Source: Halovenus aranensis (GTDB lineage: Archaea; Halobacteriota; Halobacteria; Halobacteriales; Haloarculaceae). Taken from it: DNA of 64,000 nt. Both the position numbers and the translations under genes were made by a program. The stretch lies in NCBI RefSeq assembly GCF_900100385.1, contig NZ_FNFC01000002.1:144458-208457 (forward strand), in the 5' to 3' direction. The notes under the pieces were generated by a model. It did no database searches, had not been told where the DNA came from, and saw only the letters and a program-made list of their open reading frames with translations. Shown in pieces: positions 9,248 through 16,441 of this stretch; positions within the stretch are counted from its first letter, which is position 1; the number at the start of each line of letters is the position of its first letter.

Positions 9248-10896
9248 CAGACATGACCGATAACATTGACAACACTGACACCGAGACAGACGTACAGTTC
9301 GACGAGGAACAGACCCGTCGCGAGTTCATGCTCGGCGCGGGGACGGCCGCAACGGCCGCTACACTCCCGTTTGGCCTTGAATCAGCGTGGCTGAACACGG
9401 TATCACTCTCTCCACTGGCGGCCGAGAACATCGACCTCTTTGGCGGACTCTCCGCTCGCGATGAAACGCTGTTACACTCCGATAATCGCGTCTCGATGCA
9501 CGTGCCGTTCTCCGGCTCGGAGTCAGACATTCAGGCGTGGGTTGACGAGTCCGACGACCGCACGCTCGTGTCGGTCGATACGGCGACGGAGACAGCGACT
9601 ATCATCATGCCGCTGTCCGATGTTGTCTCCCGTGTCTTCTCGTCGCCATCGCTGAGCGACCAGGAGTGGGTAGATACGGAGCGAGATATCGACATCCGAA
9701 CGGAACTCTCGCGGCCAGAGCCTGTCGACCTCGACGATGATGCATCTGTCCCAGTCAGCCGACTGGAGCGGGTGGCACTTGGTTTCGATAACGTCTCCCC
9801 GCTGGACAAAGGCAACGGCGTTGCATTCAGTGAGGATGCCTCCAAAGGCTCGCTCCGAGCGGCCCGCCAGTCGACGAACGCACCGGACTCCTTGGTCCAG
9901 GGCGCAGCGACCGGCAACGTGACCGTGGCGGTCATCGACACCGGTGCGAACACCGCTGGCGGCGCGGTCTTCGGCGGCACCACCATCCTCGACGCGAGCT
10001 GGAACGCTATCTCGGACACGACGGTGGCCGAGGGGGGTGTCGACGCGGTCGCCGACGGCGCTGGGCACGGCTCACACGTCGCTTCGACTATCGCAGCGGA
10101 CCCCGGAAACGGAGTGATGGAGGAGTACACGGGCTACCTGCCGGGCTGTGATTTGCTCGTCATCAAGGCGCTCGGTGATGATGGAAGCGGCAACACGGAC
10201 AATATCGCCCGCGCGGTCACGTACGCGGCAGACCAGGGCGCGGACCTGCTCTGCATGTCGCTCGGCTCACCCGTGTGGAGCGTCGAACTCGACCGGGCCA
10301 TCTCGTACGCAGCTGGGAGTGGCGTCGTCCCGTTTATCGCTGCGGGTAACGCCCGAACGCGCCAGACGTGGGTCGCCTCGCCTGCCGACGCCGGCGACGC
10401 GGCCGCCATCGCCGCCGGAACCATCGCCAGTCAACCCAGCGACATCGAAATCGCGTACTTCTCGAACATCGGTCCTGACCCCGGCACGCGCGACCTCTCA
10501 GGCGGCGCGACAGAAGGCAGTGACCCCGATCTGGCTGGCCCAGGAATGAAACTGGACGCCCTCGTTGCGGACTCCGCCGGTGACACGTCGTTCAAGGCGC
10601 TCTCTGGCACGTCGATGGCAACGCCGTGTGTTGTCGGAGCGGCGGGCCTTGTTTTAGCCGAGACGAGCGTCGGGGCCGACGACCTCGTTGCCCACATGCA
10701 GGACCACGCGCAACGACTCGAACAGGCGGGCGTTCACGAGGCAGGCGCGGGCTACCCGGACGTAGACCGTGCAATCAACGGGACCGCGACTGCCGACACG
10801 CAGGAGACGATCCGGACAGACGAGGCACAGACCCGTGACACAGCCTACGAGCGGCTGAGTGACGCACAGGGTGGCTTCCTCGCTGGACTCTTCTGA
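9244..10896 (+). CDS. Tat-exported subtilisin-like serine protease (S8)
   Basis: 550 residues from GTG 9244, which overlaps the previous stop and follows a GGAGGTGG ribosome site at 9231-9238; ATG 9253 is the alternative. A twin-arginine signal (RREFMLGAG) lies near residue 25. The catalytic triad is intact: Asp232 (AVIDTG), His275 (GHGSH) and Ser457 (LSGTSMATP), with oxyanion Asn369 (AAGN). A pro-region of about 180 residues precedes the domain, and no C-terminal anchor is seen. Its position between surface-protein genes suggests it processes or remodels the products of this operon outside the cell, an inference from context. Confidence 0.92.
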   Translation: MTDMTDNIDNTDTETDVQFDEEQTRREFMLGAGTAATAATLPFGLESAWLNTVSLSPLAAENIDLFGGLSARDETLLHSDNRVSMHVPFSGSESDIQAWVDESDDRTLVSVDTATETATIIMPLSDVVSRVFSSPSLSDQEWVDTERDIDIRTELSRPEPVDLDDDASVPVSRLERVALGFDNVSPLDKGNGVAFSEDASKGSLRAARQSTNAPDSLVQGAATGNVTVAVIDTGANTAGGAVFGGTTILDASWNAISDTTVAEGGVDAVADGAGHGSHVASTIAADPGNGVMEEYTGYLPGCDLLVIKALGDDGSGNTDNIARAVTYAADQGADLLCMSLGSPVWSVELDRAISYAAGSGVVPFIAAGNARTRQTWVASPADAGDAAAIAAGTIASQPSDIEIAYFSNIGPDPGTRDLSGGATEGSDPDLAGPGMKLDALVADSAGDTSFKALSGTSMATPCVVGAAGLVLAETSVGADDLVAHMQDHAQRLEQAGVHEAGAGYPDVDRAINGTATADTQETIRTDEAQTRDTAYERLSDAQGGFLAGLF

Positions 10897-10907
10897 GGGA
10901 GGATACA

Positions 10908-11687
10908 ATGCCAACGCGACGCCAATACTTGCAGTCCCTCGCAGCCGCGGGTGGCGCGACCGTCGTTGTCGAGAGTGCCAGTGCGGCGGATTTGGATGAC
11001 ATCGACAGCGAGTACAGCCATGTTGACACCAGCTTCGAGCAGGCAACTCTCGAACAGTTCCAGCCACGCCTGCTCGTTGACGGCGAAACAAGGCCGAACC
11101 TTCGCAACCAGCTCGCGTGGGTGGCGCGCTCGGACGAGTACGACACAACGGCGTGTTGCTACGTTACGCGATACTCGCATCAAGAAGGACTCACCGGGCT
11201 GGACAGCCACCTCTACGATACCGAGCCAGTGTACGTGTTCGTCGACGAGGACGCTGGCACGGTCGACGAAGTCATTTTCACGGGCTGGCACTGGAACGCG
11301 GCCGCTGTCTCTGGCTCGGCAGCGCCGCTGTCAGCACAGCGGACTGACACAGAGACACACGTCTCGTTGACTGTCGTCTCGCCGTGGCACAACTACGTGC
11401 TTGCGCGACCCGATTCGGGCGCGTTCTTTGGGCTGACAGACTGGCACGCCCGCCGGTCGTATCTCGTCGATAACGGCCTGTACGAGCGCGGTGCTGTGGA
11501 GGCGTTTGAGGAACCATGGACGATGCACTCGGACCACGGCGCTCGCGGTGGCTGGTGGAACGAGAAACTGTTCCTCCAGGCCGACGGCCCGCTCCCAATC
11601 CGCGTCAACATCGACTACCTCACGATGCGCGTGTGGCGACGAATCGGCATTCGTGGCTGGTCTGACCGTGCCGAGAACCTTCGATAA
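10908..11687 (+). CDS. Tat-exported hypothetical protein
   Basis: 259 residues starting with a Tat signal (TRRQYLQSLAAAGG) and an Ala-rich cleavage region near residue 27. The mature part is rich in Trp, His and Tyr and has mixed strands, with no recognised catalytic motif. A strong GGGAGGA ribosome site precedes ATG 10908, 11 bases after the protease stop, so it is co-transcribed with the protease. It is probably an extracellular or membrane-surface component. No family recognised. Confidence 0.7.
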   Translation: MPTRRQYLQSLAAAGGATVVVESASAADLDDIDSEYSHVDTSFEQATLEQFQPRLLVDGETRPNLRNQLAWVARSDEYDTTACCYVTRYSHQEGLTGLDSHLYDTEPVYVFVDEDAGTVDEVIFTGWHWNAAAVSGSAAPLSAQRTDTETHVSLTVVSPWHNYVLARPDSGAFFGLTDWHARRSYLVDNGLYERGAVEAFEEPWTMHSDHGARGGWWNEKLFLQADGPLPIRVNIDYLTMRVWRRIGIRGWSDRAENLR

Positions 11688-11809
11688 CTCATCAATGTCA
11701 CTGCCATACTACACACTCCAGAACCCGCCGCCGCCACCGGTCCCACCACCGGTTTCGATGTCGGTGGCCGTTGTATCGTCCGCTCACTACTTGCAGTTCT
11801 CAAACATCA

Positions 11810-12913
11810 ATGAGACAGTACCTACCAGACGCACGGATAGCACAGCTTTTCGTCGTGTTGCTAGCTGTCGGGGCAGTCATCACGGCTGGTCCGATGGCAG
11901 CCTCGGCAGCGACTACGGTGACGCTAGCCGGCGACGGGACCGACACCATCAACAACTTCACCGCCTCAGAGAACGACTACATCGAGTATTCCGTGTCATC
12001 AGATGGGACGGATTTCAGCACTGATGGAACCACGACCATCAAGATGAACATCACCCACAACGGGGTGGAGCACGCGACCTACTCGAACGACTCTGTTGAC
12101 GGCGCTTCGGCGTCCCACTTGATCAGACTCTCGCAGGCCGAGCTGGATACGCTCCCGGGACAGATCAACCAGACGACGACGGTGAACGTCACCACCTGGG
12201 GGGTGGACTCGAACGGCAACATCGCGACGACGGCCAATGAGTTCCAGGTAGACATCGTCTTCGATGAATCGCGGTCGGTCATGTACATCGAGGATGACAG
12301 CGACTCTGCAGTCGACGTTGAGGAGGTCGACGACGGCCTCCTGTCGATGAGTACGCTGTCTTCACTCAACCCGTTGAGTGACGATGACGATGAGATGGAA
12401 AACAACTACCACATTGAGGAGGACCGCGACGTGGTCGGCAACACCACAACGGTCCACATCAAAAACGCGGGCGATGATAACCTGACGAGTGCTTTCGAGG
12501 ACAGCGCGGACGGTTACGACGACAGCGGAACGCCAGTCCTCGGTATGAGCGTGCTGGCCGACGACGAGGTAATTCCGGTCTTCAATTCGGAGCGGAATGA
12601 CGACATCGTCGACGCCAGCGACACGTACGCGGTCTACGAGGGTAACGGCGACCTTCGCATCGAAATCGGCGACGACTATGGGAGCAGTGACACAGTGACG
12701 CTCCAGAGTTCGTCAGCCGACCCGCTCAGCGACAGTATCGACATGTCGCTGTCGGACGTGGAGAGCGCGTACAACGACGGCCTCAGTAGTTCGGACATCC
12801 GCGACCAGTTCGGCATCTTGACGTGGGTGTTCTCGTTCTCGCCGCTGCTGCTCGGCGGTATCGGCGTCATCACCGTGCGGCGGCGTCGGCTCAAAGGCGA
12901 GACGGAGGCGTAA
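11810..12913 (+). CDS. Exported surface protein with C-terminal membrane anchor
   Basis: 367 residues from ATG 11810. It has a Sec-type signal (LFVVLLAVGAVITAG, cleavage near ASA), a very acidic Thr/Asp-rich ectodomain, and a C-terminal hydrophobic helix (about 335-355) followed by RRRR. This is the topology of haloarchaeal S-layer-like or spike-like proteins. It ends 1 base before the next gene. The 122-base gap upstream holds a proline-rich frame (from 11695) that I did not accept. The specific role is unknown. Confidence 0.7.
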   Translation: MRQYLPDARIAQLFVVLLAVGAVITAGPMAASAATTVTLAGDGTDTINNFTASENDYIEYSVSSDGTDFSTDGTTTIKMNITHNGVEHATYSNDSVDGASASHLIRLSQAELDTLPGQINQTTTVNVTTWGVDSNGNIATTANEFQVDIVFDESRSVMYIEDDSDSAVDVEEVDDGLLSMSTLSSLNPLSDDDDEMENNYHIEEDRDVVGNTTTVHIKNAGDDNLTSAFEDSADGYDDSGTPVLGMSVLADDEVIPVFNSERNDDIVDASDTYAVYEGNGDLRIEIGDDYGSSDTVTLQSSSADPLSDSIDMSLSDVESAYNDGLSSSDIRDQFGILTWVFSFSPLLLGGIGVITVRRRRLKGETEA

Positions 12914-12914
12914 T

Positions 12915-13187
12915 ATGGCACAGCGTAGCCAAGCACTCTGGCGGATTCTCGCACTCTTGTACGGCATGACTATCGCCGCGTTCATCTCGGGCATCGTCAC
13001 GCTCGTCGGCTTCATCTGGATGCTTGTCGACATCCCGTGGCAGCTAATCACCGGCCGCAACGACCTCTCCGAAGACTCGGGGCCGGCGTCGCTCGTCAGC
13101 ACGACCATTCTCTGGAACACAGAGATGCTGATTTTCAGTCTGACGGGCGGTGGGCCAAAGCGCCTCGTCTGGCTGCCCGGACGGTAG
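12915..13187 (+). CDS. Small membrane protein
   Basis: 90 residues with a long hydrophobic stretch at about 12-45 (one or two helices) and a more polar C-terminal half with a second weak hydrophobic patch. Its ATG lies directly after the previous stop, so it is translationally coupled to the anchored surface protein. It may be a membrane subunit of the complex encoded by the operon. No family recognised. Confidence 0.6.
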   Translation: MAQRSQALWRILALLYGMTIAAFISGIVTLVGFIWMLVDIPWQLITGRNDLSEDSGPASLVSTTILWNTEMLIFSLTGGGPKRLVWLPGR

Positions 13188-13215
13188 CGGCCGCAGCTAA
13201 CTGGAGAGCGACCTT

Positions 13216-13271
13216 GCAGGACTGGTTGTGAGCCACAGCAGTGGCTTGTCGGGTTCGAGTCCCGACCCTGC
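13216..13271 (+). ncRNA. tRNA-like structure between two genes of the envelope operon
   Basis: A closing stem GCAGG/CCTGC (13216-13220 with 13267-13271) encloses two hairpins. One is AGCCAC/GTGGCT with a 4-base loop (13231-13246). The other has a 6-bp stem GTCGGG/CCCGAC with the canonical T-loop TTCGAGT (13248-13266). This is the 3' half of a tRNA without a D-arm or a usable anticodon loop, for example the variable arm, T-arm and acceptor of a Ser/Leu-type tRNA. It ends 5 bases before the next start codon. It could be a tRNA fragment, an attachment scar or a structured leader. Confidence 0.38.
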
Positions 13272-13276
13272 CCTCG

Positions 13277-13957
13277 ATGAGTCAGCAAACCAATCCAACA
13301 CGGCGACAGGTGCTTCGGCGGACCGGTGCCGGAGTAGCGACCGTCGCGACGGCCGCCGCTGGCGGGACGGCTCTGGCTGGCCGTGGCACGGCAGACTCCG
13401 GCCCGTCGGGCCTGTTCGCCGACGAAGAAATCTCGTACAGTGAGGCAACCTTCGGCTACGTGACCGGGCTGATGACCGGTGTCCGCGCGTGGGCGTCCAA
13501 CGAATTAACGGGCTCGTCGTCGCTGCGCCTAGAAGGCCACGTCGACGACATCGTCGAAGAGTACTGCGACCACGAGCAGGACTGGGTGTCGTGGGTTAAC
13601 GACCGCGACCTCGGGAGCGCTGACCGCCAGTCGGCGGCGATAACGTTCGAGCATGGCGACGAGGAGACGACGCGCTACGTGCGAGCCGATTACGACACGA
13701 GCGCTGAGGAGTACGCCGGCACGACCTTCTCGACGGACGCTGTTGACGACCCGGATATCACGGCGACAATCCGCGGGATTGCTGTCGAGAACGCCGCCGA
13801 CGAGCTGGCCGACCTTCACGCAGAGTTCATCAAGCCCAACGAGGATATCTCGACGGGCTACGCGTCACGACTGGCGGGCCGGTACACAATCGGCAACTCC
13901 GAGGGAACACACATCACGAGCAGCCTCCTCGGCGAGTTCTCGACGGAGGGGCTGTAA
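13277..13957 (+). CDS. Tat-exported hypothetical protein
   Basis: 226 residues from ATG 13277. The Tat signal is clear (TRRQVLRRTGAGVATVATAAAGG). The mature protein is acidic, about 190 residues, with an early segment YVTGLMTGVRAWASNEL and no cysteine pairs or catalytic motif that I know. The in-frame GTG at 13241 would run through the tRNA-like sequence and was rejected. It is the third Tat substrate in the operon, which implies folded extracytoplasmic parts. No family recognised. Confidence 0.68.
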   Translation: MSQQTNPTRRQVLRRTGAGVATVATAAAGGTALAGRGTADSGPSGLFADEEISYSEATFGYVTGLMTGVRAWASNELTGSSSLRLEGHVDDIVEEYCDHEQDWVSWVNDRDLGSADRQSAAITFEHGDEETTRYVRADYDTSAEEYAGTTFSTDAVDDPDITATIRGIAVENAADELADLHAEFIKPNEDISTGYASRLAGRYTIGNSEGTHITSSLLGEFSTEGL

Positions 13958-13959
13958 CC

Positions 13960-14184
13960 ATGCTCCGGACGCTGACTAAGTCTGTTGAGAGCGTAGCACA
14001 GTCTGTGACCGATGTCGCCAACGCCCGAGCCAGGGCGCTGACGAATCTTGGCGAGACGGCGCTGATGGCCACCGTCGCGCTCATCGTGTTGCTCATCATC
14101 GCCGTCCTGCTGGTGGTGAGTCCGACAGCGGGTGTCGGCTTCGCTGTCATCGCCGGCGGTGGCTACTGGCTGCTCTCACGGTGA
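13960..14184 (+). CDS. Small membrane protein (74 aa)
   Basis: A basic/polar amphipathic N-terminal half (residues 1-30) is followed by a long hydrophobic region (33-72) that can make two helices. It begins 2 bases after the previous stop, and its stop overlaps a GTG of the next gene. Tiny one- or two-helix proteins recur through this operon and may be stoichiometric membrane subunits. Confidence 0.6.
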   Translation: MLRTLTKSVESVAQSVTDVANARARALTNLGETALMATVALIVLLIIAVLLVVSPTAGVGFAVIAGGGYWLLSR

Positions 14185-14189
14185 TCGCA

Positions 14190-14444
14190 ATGAACGTCCC
14201 GACTCCGATTCCGAAGTCCGTCGTCGGCTGGGTCCGGCGACTCTGGACAGGCAGTACAGCACTCCAGGTCTGGCGGGCACTCCTGCTCGTCGTGTTTGTC
14301 GCCTTCGCGGGGCTGCTCACGGCTGTAGGCCCGCTGGGTTGGATTCTCGGCGGTATCATCGTCACAACGCTCGTCAGCGATTCCATCCGCGCCGTTGTCA
14401 CTGACCTCTGGAACGCGAACCTGTACGAACTATCAGTCCCATGA
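14190..14444 (+). CDS. Small membrane protein (84 aa)
   Basis: Hydrophobic helices lie at about residues 27-50 and 53-72, and the C-terminus is polar. ATG 14190 follows a GGTGA ribosome-site-like element; the alternative GTG 14181 overlaps the previous stop and would add three residues. The stop overlaps the next start as ATGA (14441-14444). No family recognised. Confidence 0.6.
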   Translation: MNVPTPIPKSVVGWVRRLWTGSTALQVWRALLLVVFVAFAGLLTAVGPLGWILGGIIVTTLVSDSIRAVVTDLWNANLYELSVP

Positions 14445-15376
14445 CTCGCACACATCGCCGACTGGCGTTCATCATCGCGGCGCTGACTGTTGTCTCGAGT
14501 GTGGCCGTGCTTGCCGTCGCTGGCAGTAGCGTGGTCACACTCGATGACGACACGGGCCTCTCGGACCAGTCGACTATCGAGCAGTTCGACGAGGAGGGGC
14601 TGGTCCAGGTCAACCACGTTTCGCCGAAGATGACGTTCACCGTCGCCGAGCAGAGCAGCGACGTGGGCGTCGACGGCATCCAGTACACGGATTTCGATAC
14701 CATCTATCTCAAACTCAGTCACGAAGAGTCCATCGAGCGGACGGTTCGTATCCACATTCCCGAGGGCTACTGGCACCCGCATCCAGACGAGATTGATGCT
14801 ATCGACAGCGACCTCACGATGTCGATGGAGCCAACAGGCGACGGCGCGTCCGCTGTTGAAGTCCACTTCGAGGGGCGTGAGAGTGGCGTTTTCCAAATCA
14901 AAAAGCAGGCGTCGCTGGTGTTCCACGCCAGAGAGTACACGCAGTCTTGGCTGTCGAACCAGACGGGCATCGACCTGCCGAGTCTTGCACCTGAGAGCGA
15001 CGGCTGGGAGTACGTCCCGATGACCGAACTTAGCCGGGAAGAACCGACGTTCGGCATCCGTCCCGATGGCGATAGTCTCACACTCCAGTACGATGCCGCG
15101 AACTCGTCAGACCCGAACGGCAAAGAGTGGCGGCCACTCCCCAGTTGTGACTCGCTGACTGGCGGCGACGCGCCTGTCTGCTCCTTCGAGCAGGAGGCCG
15201 ACAGCGAGACGGTCGTCTACGTGATGACGCAGGTTGAGAATCCGCCGGATGTCCGCTTCAAGGCTGAGGGTGGGTTCCTCGCGCAGTTGCGTGCCTCGCT
15301 GGACGAGGCAATTTTCGATATCCCGAAGGAAGCCGTCGAGAGTGCCCGCGACTGGGTTGACGACCTGCTGTCCTGA
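14441..15376 (+). CDS. Membrane-anchored extracytoplasmic protein
   Basis: 311 residues. An N-terminal hydrophobic segment (about 8-28) acts as a signal or anchor, and the acidic domain that follows contains two cysteines (SCDSL and VCSF) that could form a disulfide outside the cell. The C-terminus is amphipathic rather than a membrane helix. It is coupled to the preceding gene by a 4-base overlap. No family recognised; the context suggests a structural envelope component. Confidence 0.65.
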   Translation: MTRTHRRLAFIIAALTVVSSVAVLAVAGSSVVTLDDDTGLSDQSTIEQFDEEGLVQVNHVSPKMTFTVAEQSSDVGVDGIQYTDFDTIYLKLSHEESIERTVRIHIPEGYWHPHPDEIDAIDSDLTMSMEPTGDGASAVEVHFEGRESGVFQIKKQASLVFHAREYTQSWLSNQTGIDLPSLAPESDGWEYVPMTELSREEPTFGIRPDGDSLTLQYDAANSSDPNGKEWRPLPSCDSLTGGDAPVCSFEQEADSETVVYVMTQVENPPDVRFKAEGGFLAQLRASLDEAIFDIPKEAVESARDWVDDLLS

Positions 15377-15388
15377 ACGGAGATAACC

Positions 15389-15604
15389 ATGAGCTTGTTA
15401 GAACTACCAAACACATCGAAAGGGGTACTGATAGCACTGGCAATCATCGCTGTCGTCGTGAGTGCGCTGTTCGCGTCGACGCTGTTGACGGTGGCGGTCG
15501 CCGCGGTCATCATCGCGATACTCACGTACTTGGTGTACATCGTCGGCAGCCGGATTCACCGCTGGCTACTCAACGCGTCGGTCACGCCGGGGCGATCATC
15601 ATGA
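15389..15604 (+). CDS. Small membrane protein (71 aa)
   Basis: Residues 13-52 are almost entirely hydrophobic and can form two helices; the C-terminus is basic. Its stop overlaps the start of the next gene (ATGA at 15601-15604). It belongs to the same run of tiny membrane proteins as its neighbours. Confidence 0.6.
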   Translation: MSLLELPNTSKGVLIALAIIAVVVSALFASTLLTVAVAAVIIAILTYLVYIVGSRIHRWLLNASVTPGRSS

Positions 15605-15858
15605 GTGCGATATTGCTGGCAGTTGTCGGGGTTCTGGCCGCGCTCGGGATTGCGTACTGGTATCCAGAGCGGACGGAGTGGGCACTACAACGCATTCTGG
15701 TTGCACGGCGGGCCATCTTCTCTGCAGTGGCCGTTCTCACAGCGTTCATCTTCTTAGGTACCGGGAGTCCGATCTTGGTGACTGTCGGCTTCGTGATGAT
15801 TGTGTTGATGGTCTGGACCGTGTTTTTCGAGACGAATATCGAGGAGGCGGTGAGATAA
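15601..15858 (+). CDS. Small membrane protein (85 aa)
   Basis: Three hydrophobic segments (about 2-20, 36-54 and 55-75) with few charges between them. It is translationally coupled to the preceding gene by ATGA. The next gene begins 1 base after its stop. No family recognised. Confidence 0.6.
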   Translation: MSAILLAVVGVLAALGIAYWYPERTEWALQRILVARRAIFSAVAVLTAFIFLGTGSPILVTVGFVMIVLMVWTVFFETNIEEAVR

Positions 15859-15859
15859 G

Positions 15860-16384
15860 ATGCAACGCAAACTCGACGGACTAGAGCGGCTTCGTGGTGA
15901 CGTCGAGCGACTGGTCAAGCGGAACAGCCTCGACGAAGATGTTCGATACGAACTGAACGAGAGGCTGCGAGAGGCTGACCGTCTCGCCGAAGTTGTTCTC
16001 GTCCGGGATGGTTTTCTCGACTTCCTGAGCAGACACATCTCGCATGAGCACACGCGATACACACAACCGGAGCGGTTAGGCAACGACGGGACAGAGCGAC
16101 AGGAACCGCTCTGTCTCTGTAACGACCGGTACTGTCCACTCAAGAAGGGAGAGCTTCCACGGCAGATTCGCGTCGCTGACGACCCGCGTGAGGCGATGCG
16201 TACCTACGCCGACAGCCATGCTGGTGAACCGGTCGTCATCCACGATGCACGAGACGAGTTCCGGGAGCGCGTTGTCGACTGCTGGTATCAGCATCGTCGC
16301 ATCCTCAACTGCGCGCAGAACAACACGCTCCCCGACGAACTGGGGGCATCGGGACAGTCGCATCAGGAGCCGGCTGACGACTAA
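15860..16384 (+). CDS. Cytoplasmic hypothetical protein with a cysteine cluster
   Basis: 174 residues, charged and helical at the N-terminus (a coiled-coil-like stretch from residue 3 to 50). A cysteine group LCLCNDRYC lies near residue 85, with further cysteines near the C-terminus, possibly a metal site. There is no signal or membrane segment. It is the last gene before a 57-base gap and the ATPase gene, so it may be a soluble partner of the ATPase. Confidence 0.6.
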   Translation: MQRKLDGLERLRGDVERLVKRNSLDEDVRYELNERLREADRLAEVVLVRDGFLDFLSRHISHEHTRYTQPERLGNDGTERQEPLCLCNDRYCPLKKGELPRQIRVADDPREAMRTYADSHAGEPVVIHDARDEFRERVVDCWYQHRRILNCAQNNTLPDELGASGQSHQEPADD

Positions 16385-16441
16385 CCCGTCTTTGTTATAA
16401 TTCTGCTATAGTCTGTCGATAATCACCAACGAGATTCAATC

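Noticed and set aside
11695-12024. Proline-rich frame starting MSLPYYTLQNPPPP
   Set aside because: It runs out of frame into the signal peptide of the anchored surface protein and loses coding character; a very short peptide before 11809 is not excluded.
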